Source of the DNA: Paraburkholderia megapolitana
GTDB taxonomy: Bacteria; Pseudomonadota; Gammaproteobacteria; Burkholderiales; Burkholderiaceae
NCBI RefSeq assembly: GCF_007556815.1
Contig: NZ_CP041745.1
Location: 3,263,001-3,327,000, forward strand
Length of the DNA stretch: 64,000 nucleotides
Reading direction: 5' to 3'
Shown here: in pieces, positions 40,230 to 49,048 of the stretch
Layout of the letters: each line of letters begins with the position of its first letter
Numbering within the stretch: position 1 is the stretch's first letter
The notes under the pieces: model-generated
The model's database searches: none
What the model saw: only the letters and a program-made list of their open reading frames with translations
Told to the model about the DNA's origin: nothing
Position numbers and translations under genes: made by a program

Positions 40230-40502
40230 CTACTTGGTACTGTCGCTAGGACACTGAAGATTGCAACCATCCGGATCGCCGTCATCGCCCTTGCGGCGCA
40301 TTTTCGACGGCGCGCCCTTCTGATATTTGTTCGACGGAGCGGACGCGGCAAACGGCAACTGCGGATGTTCCTGCAAACGGAATTCGTCCTGCAGGATGCC
40401 TCCGGGCACGCCCGGCGAATTTTGTGCAAAAGCAACCGATGCCGTTGCGAGTACCGCGCCTGCGGCGGCAGCGGCGATGCATGTCTGGATGAGCAATTTC
40501 AT
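40230..40502 (-). CDS. Small secreted protein of unknown function
   Basis: A 90-residue protein with a clear signal peptide (residues 1 to about 26, ending AFAQ). The mature part is short, hydrophilic and Lys/Asp-rich, with GVPGGILQDEFRLQEHPQLPF and two Cys in DGCNLQCPSD near the end. No family was recognised. The ATG at 40502 is preferred to an in-frame TTG six codons upstream, although neither has a strong ribosome binding site. Codon use looks like its neighbours. It could be a genus-level lipid-free periplasmic protein. Confidence 0.55.
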   Translation of the reverse strand: MKLLIQTCIAAAAAGAVLATASVAFAQNSPGVPGGILQDEFRLQEHPQLPFAASAPSNKYQKGAPSKMRRKGDDGDPDGCNLQCPSDSTK

Positions 40503-40663
40503 GTCGATTCGGCGCGGCAAAAACCGCGCAACTAAAGCGGAGTGCGAAGTTTAGAGAGTATCGCAAACTATCCCGCGATGCAGCGCCGACGCGCCCCCGA
40601 TTGTTACCTGAACTTACCCGCTCATCGCGGCGCACAGCGAATCGCCCGAAACGGCACGCTCCG

Positions 40664-41743
40664 TTACGCGTCGGTGCCGCGCAACCCCGCATCCAGATCG
40701 AATACTTTTCCACATTCAACCGGATCGTAGCCTGCGAGCCGCGCGACGCTGCTCACGAACGGCTCGCCGCGCAGCAAATCGATCACGGTCGCAAGCGGCG
40801 GCCGCTGCAGTCGCGTCCGATCGCAAGCGAAGTAATAGTCCTCGTCGACGACTGGAATGAAGTCGAGCCCGAAGTGATGCGCAGCCGGCTCGACACCGAA
40901 GCCGACGTCCGCCATGCCGCTCGCGACAAACGCCGCGATCGCCGAATGCGTCAGTTCCGCCGATGCATAACCGTTGACCCGATCGGGATCGATACCGATG
41001 CGGCGCAACGCGAGATCGAGCAGCAGCCGCGTGCCGGAGCCGGGCTGCCGGTTGACGAAGCGAATGTCGTCGCGCGACAGGTCGCCCAATCCGCCGATCC
41101 GCTTCGGATTGCCGCGCGCCAGAAAAAGCCCCTGTTTGCGCCGCGTCAGATGAATCAGCACGTGACGCTGCGGATCGAGCCAGCGGCGGTATGTGTCTGC
41201 ACACGCCGTACGGAATTCGCCGCGCGGCACATGAAACCCGGCCAGATCGCATTCGCCGCGCGCAAGCGCCGTAACGGCTTCCGCGCTGTCGCGATACTTG
41301 ATGTCGACGGGTACGTCGTTAGCGACGAGCGCGGTTACCAGCGTCGCGACCGCGTAACCGTGCGATGCGTGGATCCTCACATCGTCGGCGGGCGGAGCGA
41401 GCCAGCGGTTCAGATCGCTTGCTACTTCGCTCGCGAGCGCCTGCATGTTGCCGCCAAGCCGTTCGCCGCACAGGCGCTGCGAGCGCAGCACCGCCTGTCC
41501 CAGTTCCGACAGCACCGAGCCGCGGCCCCGCTCCTTCGCGATCAGTGGACCGCCCAGGCGCTCCTCGATGCTGCGCAGCAAGCCCCACGCATGACGGTAG
41601 GACAAACCCTTGAGCGTGGCAGCCTGGGCAATGCTGCCCGCTTCATCGACAAAAGCCAGCAGCGGCACGACATCCGTCAGGCTGGCTTCGCGGCCGTCCG
41701 CATCGCGCACGACCAGTTGCGCCCGGCATTCGATCTTGATCAT
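40664..41743 (-). CDS. ModE-type HTH / PBP-like transcriptional regulator (FdsR-like)
   Basis: A 359-residue regulator. The N-terminal winged helix (about residues 20-100) is of the ModE/LysR type with GSIAQAATLKGLSYRHAWGLLRSIEERLGGPLIAKERGRGSVLSELG in segments, and the rest is a periplasmic-binding-protein-like domain related to molybdate or molybdopterin ligand domains (PF12727-like), with RQPGSGTRLLLDLAL. It is transcribed divergently from fdsG, so it most likely controls the formate dehydrogenase operon. Whether the ligand is formate, molybdate or another compound is unknown. Confidence 0.85.
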   Translation of the reverse strand: MIKIECRAQLVVRDADGREASLTDVVPLLAFVDEAGSIAQAATLKGLSYRHAWGLLRSIEERLGGPLIAKERGRGSVLSELGQAVLRSQRLCGERLGGNMQALASEVASDLNRWLAPPADDVRIHASHGYAVATLVTALVANDVPVDIKYRDSAEAVTALARGECDLAGFHVPRGEFRTACADTYRRWLDPQRHVLIHLTRRKQGLFLARGNPKRIGGLGDLSRDDIRFVNRQPGSGTRLLLDLALRRIGIDPDRVNGYASAELTHSAIAAFVASGMADVGFGVEPAAHHFGLDFIPVVDEDYYFACDRTRLQRPPLATVIDLLRGEPFVSSVARLAGYDPVECGKVFDLDAGLRGTDA

Positions 41744-41877
41744 ATATGTTGCACCGCCTCCTATTGCACAAGCGCTATTCGCCGCCTATCGTACGCTTTA
41801 TCCACGCCAAATAAATGAAGCAGGGATGCGCGCATTATGAATCATGTGTGCATATTTGACTTCGGAGGAGCCCCATC

Positions 41878-42396
41878 TTGGACGACCCCACCGCCCTCGC
41901 ACCGGAGGCGCTCGTGCAGCGTCACGCGCAGCCCGGCATGTCGCTGCTCGCCGTGCTGCACGCCATCCAGGACGAAACCGGTTTCGTGCCGCCGGCCGCG
42001 GTCGGACCGCTTGCCCGCGCGATGAACCTGTCGCGTGCCGAAGTGCATGGCGTCATCACCTACTACCACCATTTCCGTACCGCACCGCCCGCGCCGGTCA
42101 CGGTGCAACTATGTCGCGCCGAAGCGTGCCGCAGCATGGGCACCGAAGCGCTTGCGCAACACATCGAAGCGCGCACCGGTTGCCACTTCAACGATGCGCA
42201 CGGCGAACACAACAAGCACAGCGCGGTGGGACTCGAATCCGTGTATTGCCTCGGCCAGTGCGCACTGTCGCCAGCGATGACGATCAACGGTACGTTGCAC
42301 GCTAAAGTCACGCCGCAAAAATTCGATGCCCTCTTCGAGGCCGCCATGAGTACGGTCGCCGCCAGCACGAATGACCACATGGAGCAAACAGCATGA
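41878..42396 (+). CDS. fdsG: NAD-linked formate dehydrogenase gamma subunit
   Basis: Small [2Fe-2S] subunit of the soluble, oxygen-tolerant formate dehydrogenase, homologous to NuoE. The 172-residue protein has the ligands Cys79 and Cys84 (LCRAEAC) and Cys124 and Cys128 (CLGQC). The start is a TTG at 41878, supported by AGGAG seven bases upstream; an earlier out-of-frame ATG is not used. The stop overlaps the fdsB start (ATGA), indicating coupled translation. Confidence 0.95.
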   Translation: MDDPTALAPEALVQRHAQPGMSLLAVLHAIQDETGFVPPAAVGPLARAMNLSRAEVHGVITYYHHFRTAPPAPVTVQLCRAEACRSMGTEALAQHIEARTGCHFNDAHGEHNKHSAVGLESVYCLGQCALSPAMTINGTLHAKVTPQKFDALFEAAMSTVAASTNDHMEQTA

Positions 42397-43958
42397 CGCG
42401 CGTGTTTATTCCATGCGATTCGTCGGCGCTCGCGCTCGGCGCCGACGCACTTGCTGCGTCGATCGCGCAGGAAGCCGCCCGTCGTGGCATTGCACTCGAC
42501 GTCGTCCGCAACGGTTCGCGTGGACTGTTGTGGCTCGAGCCGCTCGTCGAAGTGGACACACCGCAAGGTCGTGTCGGCTATGCGAATGTCGACGTCGCGG
42601 ACGTTGCTTCGCTGTTCGATGCGAGCTTTATTGAGGGCGGTGCGCATGCGCTCCACGTCGGCCTTGTCGACGAGATTCCGTATCTGAAGAAACAGCAGCG
42701 TCTCACTTTCGCACGCATCGGCATCACCGACCCGCTCTCCACCGACGACTACGTCGCCCACGGCGGCCTCGAAGGTCTGCGCAACGCGCTCACTACCGAT
42801 GGCGACGCCGCCTGCGCCGCGCTGATCGAATCGGGCCTGCGCGGGCGCGGCGGCGCAGCGTTCCCGGCCGGCATCAAATGGCGTACCGTGCGCGGCGCGC
42901 AGGCGGACCAGAAGTACATCGTCTGCAACGCCGACGAAGGCGATTCGGGTACGTTCTCCGATCGACTCGTGATGGAAAGCGATCCGTTCGTGCTGATCGA
43001 AGGCATGACGATCGCGGGCATCGTGACCGGCGCGACGGCGGGCTATATCTACGTGCGCAGCGAATACCCGCATGCAATCGCAACGCTCGAAGCCGCTATC
43101 ACCAAAGCACGTGCCGCCGGCTGGCTCGGCGACAGCGTGCTCGGCTCCGCGCATCGCTTCGAGCTGTTCGTCGCAAAAGGCGCCGGCGCCTACGTGTGCG
43201 GCGAAGAAACGGCGCTGCTCGAATCGCTTGAGGGCAAGCGCGGCATCGTTCGCGCGAAGCCGCCGCTGCCCGCACTCTCCGGGCTGTTCGGCAAGCCGAC
43301 CGTGATCAACAACGTGATCACGCTCGCTACCGTGCCGATCATCTTTGCGAAGGGCGCAGCGTTCTACAAGGACTTCGGCATGGGCCGCTCGCGCGGCACG
43401 TTGCCGTTCCAGCTCGCGGGCAATGTGAAGCAAGGCGGTCTCGTCGAACTCGCATTCGGTGTCACGCTGCGCGAACTGCTGTTCGACTATGGCGGCGGCA
43501 CTGCAAGCGGCCGGCCCGCACGCGCGGTCCAGGTGGGTGGCCCGCTCGGTACGTATCTGCCCGAGAGCCAGTGGGACATCCCAATGGATTACGAAGCGTA
43601 CGCGGCGGTCGGTGCGGTGGTCGGCCACGGCGGCCTCGTCGTGCACGACGACACGTCGAATCTCGCCGAACTCGCGCAATACGCGATGCACTTCTGCGCG
43701 CTCGAATCGTGCGGCAAATGCACGCCGTGCCGGATCGGCTCGACGCGCGGCGTCGAAGTCATTCAGCGCATCCGCAACGGCGACACGTCGACGCGCCAGG
43801 TTCAGTTGCTGCGCGACCTGTGCGACACGATGGTGTCCGGTTCGCTGTGCGCAATGGGCGGCATGACGCCGTTCCCGGTGATGTCCGCACTCGATCATTT
43901 CCCCGAAGACTTCGGTCTCGATAGTGTCCAGGCAGCCGCTAACGCGGCGGCGGCCTGA
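42393..43958 (+). CDS. fdsB: NAD-linked formate dehydrogenase beta subunit
   Basis: The NAD(H)- and FMN-binding subunit, homologous to NuoF. The 521-residue protein has an N-terminal thioredoxin-like region, the FMN site GLRGRGGAAFP (148-158), NADEGDSGTFSDR (179-191), GAYVCGEETALLESLEG (265-281), and the [4Fe-4S] ligands Cys440, Cys443, Cys446 and Cys486. It passes electrons from the FdsA clusters to NAD+. Confidence 0.97.
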   Translation: MTRVFIPCDSSALALGADALAASIAQEAARRGIALDVVRNGSRGLLWLEPLVEVDTPQGRVGYANVDVADVASLFDASFIEGGAHALHVGLVDEIPYLKKQQRLTFARIGITDPLSTDDYVAHGGLEGLRNALTTDGDAACAALIESGLRGRGGAAFPAGIKWRTVRGAQADQKYIVCNADEGDSGTFSDRLVMESDPFVLIEGMTIAGIVTGATAGYIYVRSEYPHAIATLEAAITKARAAGWLGDSVLGSAHRFELFVAKGAGAYVCGEETALLESLEGKRGIVRAKPPLPALSGLFGKPTVINNVITLATVPIIFAKGAAFYKDFGMGRSRGTLPFQLAGNVKQGGLVELAFGVTLRELLFDYGGGTASGRPARAVQVGGPLGTYLPESQWDIPMDYEAYAAVGAVVGHGGLVVHDDTSNLAELAQYAMHFCALESCGKCTPCRIGSTRGVEVIQRIRNGDTSTRQVQLLRDLCDTMVSGSLCAMGGMTPFPVMSALDHFPEDFGLDSVQAAANAAAA

Positions 43959-43972
43959 AGAGAGAGCTCCCT

Positions 43973-46918
43973 ATGTCCGATACGCTCAATTCTCCTTCCG
44001 GCGGCTGCGGCTCAGGTAACTGCAGCTGTAAATCGCAGGCACAGCAACGCGCCATCCGCTCGCCGCTCGACGAGACCGACTACGGCACGCCGCTGCGTTA
44101 CGCGGATGTCGACGTCACGCTCGAAATCGACGGCGAGGCCGTGACCGTGCCGGCCGGCACATCGGTGATGCGCGCCGCAATCGAAGCGGGCGTCAACGTA
44201 CCGAAGCTCTGCGCCACCGATTCGCTCGAACCGTTCGGTTCGTGTCGCCTGTGTCTCGTCGAGATCGAAGGACGGCGCGGCTATCCGGCCTCGTGCACGA
44301 CCCCGGTCGAAGCGGGCATGAAGGTGCGCACGCAGACCGATCGCCTGCAGTCGCTGCGCCGTAACGTGATGGAGCTGTACATCTCCGATCATCCGCTCGA
44401 CTGCCTGACCTGTCCCGCCAACGGCGATTGCGAGCTGCAGGACATGGCCGGGGTAACGGGTTTGCGCGAAGTGCGCTACGGCTTCGACGGCGCGAACCAT
44501 CTGAAGGACAAGAAAGACGAGTCGAACCCGTACTTCACCTACGATCCGTCGAAGTGCATCGTCTGCAATCGCTGCGTACGTGCCTGCGAAGAAACGCAAG
44601 GCACGTTCGCGCTGACCATCGCTGGCCGCGGCTTCGAATCACGCGTGGCCGCAAGCGAGAACCAGCCGTTCATGGATTCGGAGTGTGTGTCGTGCGGTGC
44701 GTGTGTCGCCGCCTGCCCGACTGCGACGCTGCAGGAAAAAAGCGTCGTCATGCTCGGCCAGGCCGAACACTCGGTTGTGACGACGTGCGCGTATTGCGGC
44801 GTCGGTTGCTCGTTCAAGGCCGAGATGAAGGGCAGCCAGGTCGTGCGCATGGTGCCGAACAAGAACGGCGCGGCAAACGAAGGCCATGCATGCGTGAAGG
44901 GCCGCTTCGCGTGGGGCTACGCGACGCACAAGGACCGCATCACGAAGCCGATGATCCGTGCGAAGATCACCGACCCATGGCGCGAAGTGAGCTGGGACGA
45001 AGCGATCAGCTATGCAGCATCGGAATTCCGTCGCATCCAGGACAAGCACGGTCGCGATTCGATCGGCGGTATTACGTCGTCGCGCTGCACGAACGAGGAA
45101 ACCTATCTCGTACAAAAACTCGTACGCGCTGCGTTTGGCAACAACAACGTCGACACCTGTGCGCGTGTCTGTCATTCGCCGACCGGCTATGGGTTGAAGA
45201 CGACACTCGGTGAATCCGCCGGAACGCAGACGTTCCGCTCGGTCGAAAAAGCCGATGTGATCGTGGTGATCGGCGCGAATCCGACCGATGGCCACCCGGT
45301 GTTCGCGTCGCGTCTGAAGCGCCGTGTGCGCGAAGGAGCACGACTGATCGTCGTCGATCCGCGCCGCATCGATATCGTCGATACACCGCACGTGAAAGCC
45401 GTACACCATCTGCAACTGATGCCCGGCACCAACGTCGCAATCGTCACCGCACTCGCGCATGTGATCGTCACCGAGGGCCTGCTGAACGAAGCGTTCATCG
45501 CCGAGCGCTGTGAAACGCGCGCGTTCGAACAATGGCGTGCGTTCGTCGCGCTGCCCGAAAACTCGCCCGAGGCGACCGAAGCAACGACCGGCGTCCCCGC
45601 CGACCAGGTGCGCGCAGCCGCGCGCATCTACGCAACCGGTGGCAATGCCGCGATCTATTACGGACTCGGCGTCACCGAACACGCGCAGGGCTCGACGATG
45701 GTGATGGGCATCGCGAATCTCGCGATGGCGACCGGCAACATCGGTCGCGAAGGCGTCGGCGTCAATCCGCTGCGTGGCCAGAACAACGTGCAGGGTTCGT
45801 GCGACATGGGTTCGTTCCCGCACGAACTGCCCGGCTACCGCCACATCAGCGATTCGATCACGCGCGCACTCTTCGAGGACGCCTGGAACGTCACGCTGCA
45901 GCCCGAACCTGGCCTGCGGATTCCGAACATGTTCGACGCCGCCGTGCACGGCACCTTCAAGGGCCTGTACTGCCAGGGCGAAGACATCGTGCAGTCGGAT
46001 CCGAATACGCACCACGTATCGGCTGCGTTGTCGGCGATGGAATGCATCGTCGTGCAGGACATCTTCCTGAATGAAACGGCGAAGTACGCGCACGTGTTGC
46101 TGCCCGGTTCGACTTTCCTCGAAAAGGACGGCACGTTCACCAACGCCGAGCGCCGCATCTCGCGGGTACGCAAGGTGATGCCGCCGCTCGCCGGCTACGC
46201 GGACTGGGAAGTTACAGTGCTGCTCGCGCATGCGCTCGGCTACGAGATGGACTACGCGCATCCGGGCGAGATCATGGACGAGATCGCGCGTCTCACACCG
46301 ACGTTCCATGGTGTGTCGTATGCGAAGCTCGACCAGCTCGGCAGTATTCAGTGGCCGTGCAACGAGCAGGCCCCCGACGGCACGCCGACGATGCACATCG
46401 ACGAATTCGTGCGCGGCAAGGGCAAGTTCGTCATCACGAAGTTCATTGCCTCGCCGGAAAAAGTCACGCGCAAGTTCCCGCTGATCCTGACCACCGGGCG
46501 CATCCTCTCGCAATACAACGTCGGCGCGCAAACACGGCGCACCGAGAATTCGCGCTGGCACGACGAAGACCGGCTCGAAATCCATCCGCACGACGCGGAA
46601 GAACGCGGTATTCGCAACGACGACTGGGTCGGTATCGAATCGCGCGCGGGCCAGACCGTGCTGCGCGCGAAAGTGACCGAGCGGATGCAACCGGGCGTCG
46701 TGTATACGACGTTCCACTTCCCCGAGTCGGGCGCGAACGTGATCACTACAGATAGCTCGGACTGGGCCACCAACTGCCCCGAATACAAGGTCACGGCCGT
46801 TCAGGTGATGCCAGTCGAGCAACCATCGCAGTGGCAGAAGGACTACTCGGTCTTTAACGCCGAGCAGCTCGACCTGCTGCGCACGGGCGAGCTGGCAAAC
46901 GCGACGATCGGTAAATAA
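43973..46918 (+). CDS. fdsA: NAD-linked formate dehydrogenase alpha subunit (molybdenum)
   Basis: Catalytic subunit that oxidises formate to CO2 at a bis-MGD molybdenum centre; 981 residues. In order: an unusual Cys-rich N-terminus (Cys12, Cys17, Cys19), a NuoG-like [2Fe-2S] domain (Cys80, Cys91, Cys94, Cys108), a His-Cys cluster (His140, Cys144, Cys147, Cys153), two [4Fe-4S] motifs (from Cys195 and Cys238), the CAYCGVGC cluster (272-279), and the molybdopterin domains. The Mo ligand is Cys400 followed by His401 (CARVCHSP), so this is a cysteine rather than a selenocysteine enzyme. Confidence 0.97.
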   Translation: MSDTLNSPSGGCGSGNCSCKSQAQQRAIRSPLDETDYGTPLRYADVDVTLEIDGEAVTVPAGTSVMRAAIEAGVNVPKLCATDSLEPFGSCRLCLVEIEGRRGYPASCTTPVEAGMKVRTQTDRLQSLRRNVMELYISDHPLDCLTCPANGDCELQDMAGVTGLREVRYGFDGANHLKDKKDESNPYFTYDPSKCIVCNRCVRACEETQGTFALTIAGRGFESRVAASENQPFMDSECVSCGACVAACPTATLQEKSVVMLGQAEHSVVTTCAYCGVGCSFKAEMKGSQVVRMVPNKNGAANEGHACVKGRFAWGYATHKDRITKPMIRAKITDPWREVSWDEAISYAASEFRRIQDKHGRDSIGGITSSRCTNEETYLVQKLVRAAFGNNNVDTCARVCHSPTGYGLKTTLGESAGTQTFRSVEKADVIVVIGANPTDGHPVFASRLKRRVREGARLIVVDPRRIDIVDTPHVKAVHHLQLMPGTNVAIVTALAHVIVTEGLLNEAFIAERCETRAFEQWRAFVALPENSPEATEATTGVPADQVRAAARIYATGGNAAIYYGLGVTEHAQGSTMVMGIANLAMATGNIGREGVGVNPLRGQNNVQGSCDMGSFPHELPGYRHISDSITRALFEDAWNVTLQPEPGLRIPNMFDAAVHGTFKGLYCQGEDIVQSDPNTHHVSAALSAMECIVVQDIFLNETAKYAHVLLPGSTFLEKDGTFTNAERRISRVRKVMPPLAGYADWEVTVLLAHALGYEMDYAHPGEIMDEIARLTPTFHGVSYAKLDQLGSIQWPCNEQAPDGTPTMHIDEFVRGKGKFVITKFIASPEKVTRKFPLILTTGRILSQYNVGAQTRRTENSRWHDEDRLEIHPHDAEERGIRNDDWVGIESRAGQTVLRAKVTERMQPGVVYTTFHFPESGANVITTDSSDWATNCPEYKVTAVQVMPVEQPSQWQKDYSVFNAEQLDLLRTGELANATIGK

Positions 46919-46928
46919 AGGACAGGCG

Positions 46929-47177
46929 ATGGATGAACAGAACCTGATCGATATGGCGAACCGGATCGGCGAGTTTTTCGAGTCGATGCCGGATCGCGAG
47001 GAAGCGCTCGACGGTATCGCCGATCATATTCGCCGCTTCTGGGAGCCGCGCATGCGCCGCACATTGCTGGCGACGCTCGACCAGCCGCCCGCGGACAACG
47101 AGATGTCGGCGATCGTTCGCGAGGCGTTGCTGCGGCATCGCGCGTCGCTGACGCCGGTGGCCCCGGCTGTTGTTTGA
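46929..47177 (+). CDS. fdsD: Formate dehydrogenase delta subunit
   Basis: An 82-residue protein of the FdsD family, needed for full activity of FdsGBA in related bacteria. It has LIDMANRIGEFFESMPDREEALDGIADHIRRFWEPRMR, and starts 10 bases after the fdsA stop, behind AGGACAGGCG. In Cupriavidus the accessory gene fdsC sits between fdsA and fdsD; it is missing here. Confidence 0.93.
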   Translation: MDEQNLIDMANRIGEFFESMPDREEALDGIADHIRRFWEPRMRRTLLATLDQPPADNEMSAIVREALLRHRASLTPVAPAVV

Positions 47178-47218
47178 GGCACGACGCCCGATATGGGTGG
47201 TGCCGGCTTACGTCACGC

Positions 47219-48955
47219 CTAACCGGCCTCCGACTCTTCTCCAGCCAATGCATTCTTCGTAAACCACGCATCGCAGTAGCGCTGTAACGCGCGCAGATCC
47301 GACGACGGCCGGCCGCGCGCGGCGATATACCCGTCGGGTCTCACCAGATAAAACGACGGACGCGTACGACCATACGCATCGCTCAACGACAACGCTCCAT
47401 CGCCGACCATATCCGTCACGCGCCACACGCGCACGGCATCGGGTAACGCCTGCTCCACCGCTGCCGCAAGCTGATCGAGCGCGCTGTCGCGCGGCGCTTC
47501 TGAAGTCGAGGCGGAGTCGTTCAATCCCAAGCCACCGGCCCCACCCTCTCCCCCTTCGTCCGCGGCAACCAGCAGGAATAGCGAAAAGAACGCGGGATCG
47601 TGCAGATCGAATATGCACCCAGTGCCAGGCACACGTCCGAGCGGCCCATCGACGACATGCACGAGCGCATCGGGCGCACGCGCTCCGGCATGCGGGCCAC
47701 CGTCGAGCACGCGCTCGAGCGTGAGCGGCGAGCGCGGATACTGCAGCGCCAGTTCGCTGACCTGGCGACGGGCCGCATCGCGCAGCGGACCGAGCGCGGC
47801 AAGCGCCGGCATCACGCGTTCGCGCAGCAGCTTGAGCGGCCCGTGATCGGCCTGCGCGAGTTGCATGACGAAACCGGTCTGCCGCAGCACCTCGCGTTCG
47901 ATCGGATGACGCTCCGTGTGGTACGTGTCGAGCAGCCGATCCGGCGCGTCGCCTTTCAGCACGCGCGCCAGTTTCCAGCCCAGATTGAAGGCTTCCTGAA
48001 TGCCCGTGTTCATGCCCTGCGCACCCGCCGGACTGTGCACATGCGCGGCGTCGCCGGCGAAAAAGACGCGCTCCATGCGCAGCTGTTCGACCATGCGGCT
48101 GTTCACGTGGAAGCAGGCGGACCATGCAAGCGCCGACAGCGCGACCGGATGATGAATGCGCCGCTCGACGATCTCTCGGCACTCGTCGAGCGACGGCACC
48201 GGCGGTGTCTGTGCGGCTTCGCTTTCGCCGTCACCTTTAAGGTTGCCCGCAACCGGTACCGCCACCTGATCGGCGATCAATCGATGGCGGCCATCGCCCA
48301 TCGGAAACAGCGCGGCAATTCCCTCGCCTGACGCGAAGATATGGAACTCGTCGGTAGGCCATTCGGTGTCCGCGTGCAGATCGGCGAGCAGAAAAGTCTG
48401 CGCGAGGGTTCTGCCGGCAAAGCTCATGCCGAGCTGCTTGCGGATCGAGCTGTGCGCGCCGTCGGCGGCGATCAACCAGGCGGGGTGCAACGTTTCGGCA
48501 TGACCGTCCGTACGCTGCACGTTCACGCTCAGACCGGCGGCGTTCTGTGTGAGCGTCGTCAGTTCGACGCCGCGCTCGACGGTAACGCCGAGCGTCGCGA
48601 GATGCCCGGTCATCAATCGTTCTGTGACGGACTGGTCGAGGAACAGCAGATACGGATAACGCGTCTGCAGCGGATCGAAATCGAGCTGGACGAGCCGGTG
48701 ACCGTTCGAGTAGAGATTCGCCGCGCGCGCTCGATGACCAAGCTCGAGAAACGGCTCGACGATCCGGTGTTGCTCGAAGAGTTCGAGTGTGCGGGCCTGG
48801 ATGCCGATTGCGCGCGTATGCGGATCGGGTTGCAACGCCTTGTCGATCAGACGGACGGGAACGTGCGCACGGGCCAGACTCATCGCTGCGGCGAGCCCGG
48901 TCGGACCCGCGCCGACGATCAGCACCGGCGCTGCATCGAAGGAAGCAGCTGTCAT
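47219..48955 (-). CDS. FAD-dependent monooxygenase (PHBH/pentachlorophenol hydroxylase type)
   Basis: A class A flavoprotein aromatic hydroxylase of 578 residues. The FAD-binding GAGPTG is at residues 15-20. The second FAD motif GDAAHVHSPAGAQGMNTGIQ follows near residue 300, and DG (ADGAHSSIRKQ) is present. The last 150 or so residues form the thioredoxin-like C-terminal domain of the pentachlorophenol monooxygenase group; its middle is unusually Gly/Ala-rich. It stands alone, so the aromatic or polyketide-like substrate is not known. It converges on fdsD. Confidence 0.9.
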   Translation of the reverse strand: MTAASFDAAPVLIVGAGPTGLAAAMSLARAHVPVRLIDKALQPDPHTRAIGIQARTLELFEQHRIVEPFLELGHRARAANLYSNGHRLVQLDFDPLQTRYPYLLFLDQSVTERLMTGHLATLGVTVERGVELTTLTQNAAGLSVNVQRTDGHAETLHPAWLIAADGAHSSIRKQLGMSFAGRTLAQTFLLADLHADTEWPTDEFHIFASGEGIAALFPMGDGRHRLIADQVAVPVAGNLKGDGESEAAQTPPVPSLDECREIVERRIHHPVALSALAWSACFHVNSRMVEQLRMERVFFAGDAAHVHSPAGAQGMNTGIQEAFNLGWKLARVLKGDAPDRLLDTYHTERHPIEREVLRQTGFVMQLAQADHGPLKLLRERVMPALAALGPLRDAARRQVSELALQYPRSPLTLERVLDGGPHAGARAPDALVHVVDGPLGRVPGTGCIFDLHDPAFFSLFLLVAADEGGEGGAGGLGLNDSASTSEAPRDSALDQLAAAVEQALPDAVRVWRVTDMVGDGALSLSDAYGRTRPSFYLVRPDGYIAARGRPSSDLRALQRYCDAWFTKNALAGEESEAG

Positions 48956-49048
48956 GCTGGCCTCCGCGGATGAACACGTCGCTAGTGTACGCCGCCGTGT
49001 AGCCGGCCTTCTACGCGGCGCATCAAAGCATACGCTGGTTCGGTATGG

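Noticed and set aside
39791..40435. 214-codon frame on the minus strand across ssrA
   Set aside because: It overlaps the tmRNA and its terminator, and the sequence is not protein-like.
41837..42025. ATG at 41837 as the fdsG start
   Set aside because: It is in a different frame from FdsG; the TTG at 41878 has AGGAG at good spacing and gives the full FdsG protein.
45168..45182. Possible selenocysteine at the FdsA active site
   Set aside because: The codon at residue 400 is TGT (Cys) in an uninterrupted frame, with no TGA.
44639..46822. 727-codon open frame antisense to fdsA
   Set aside because: It is a shadow of the fdsA codon pattern; the composition is atypical and no domain is visible.
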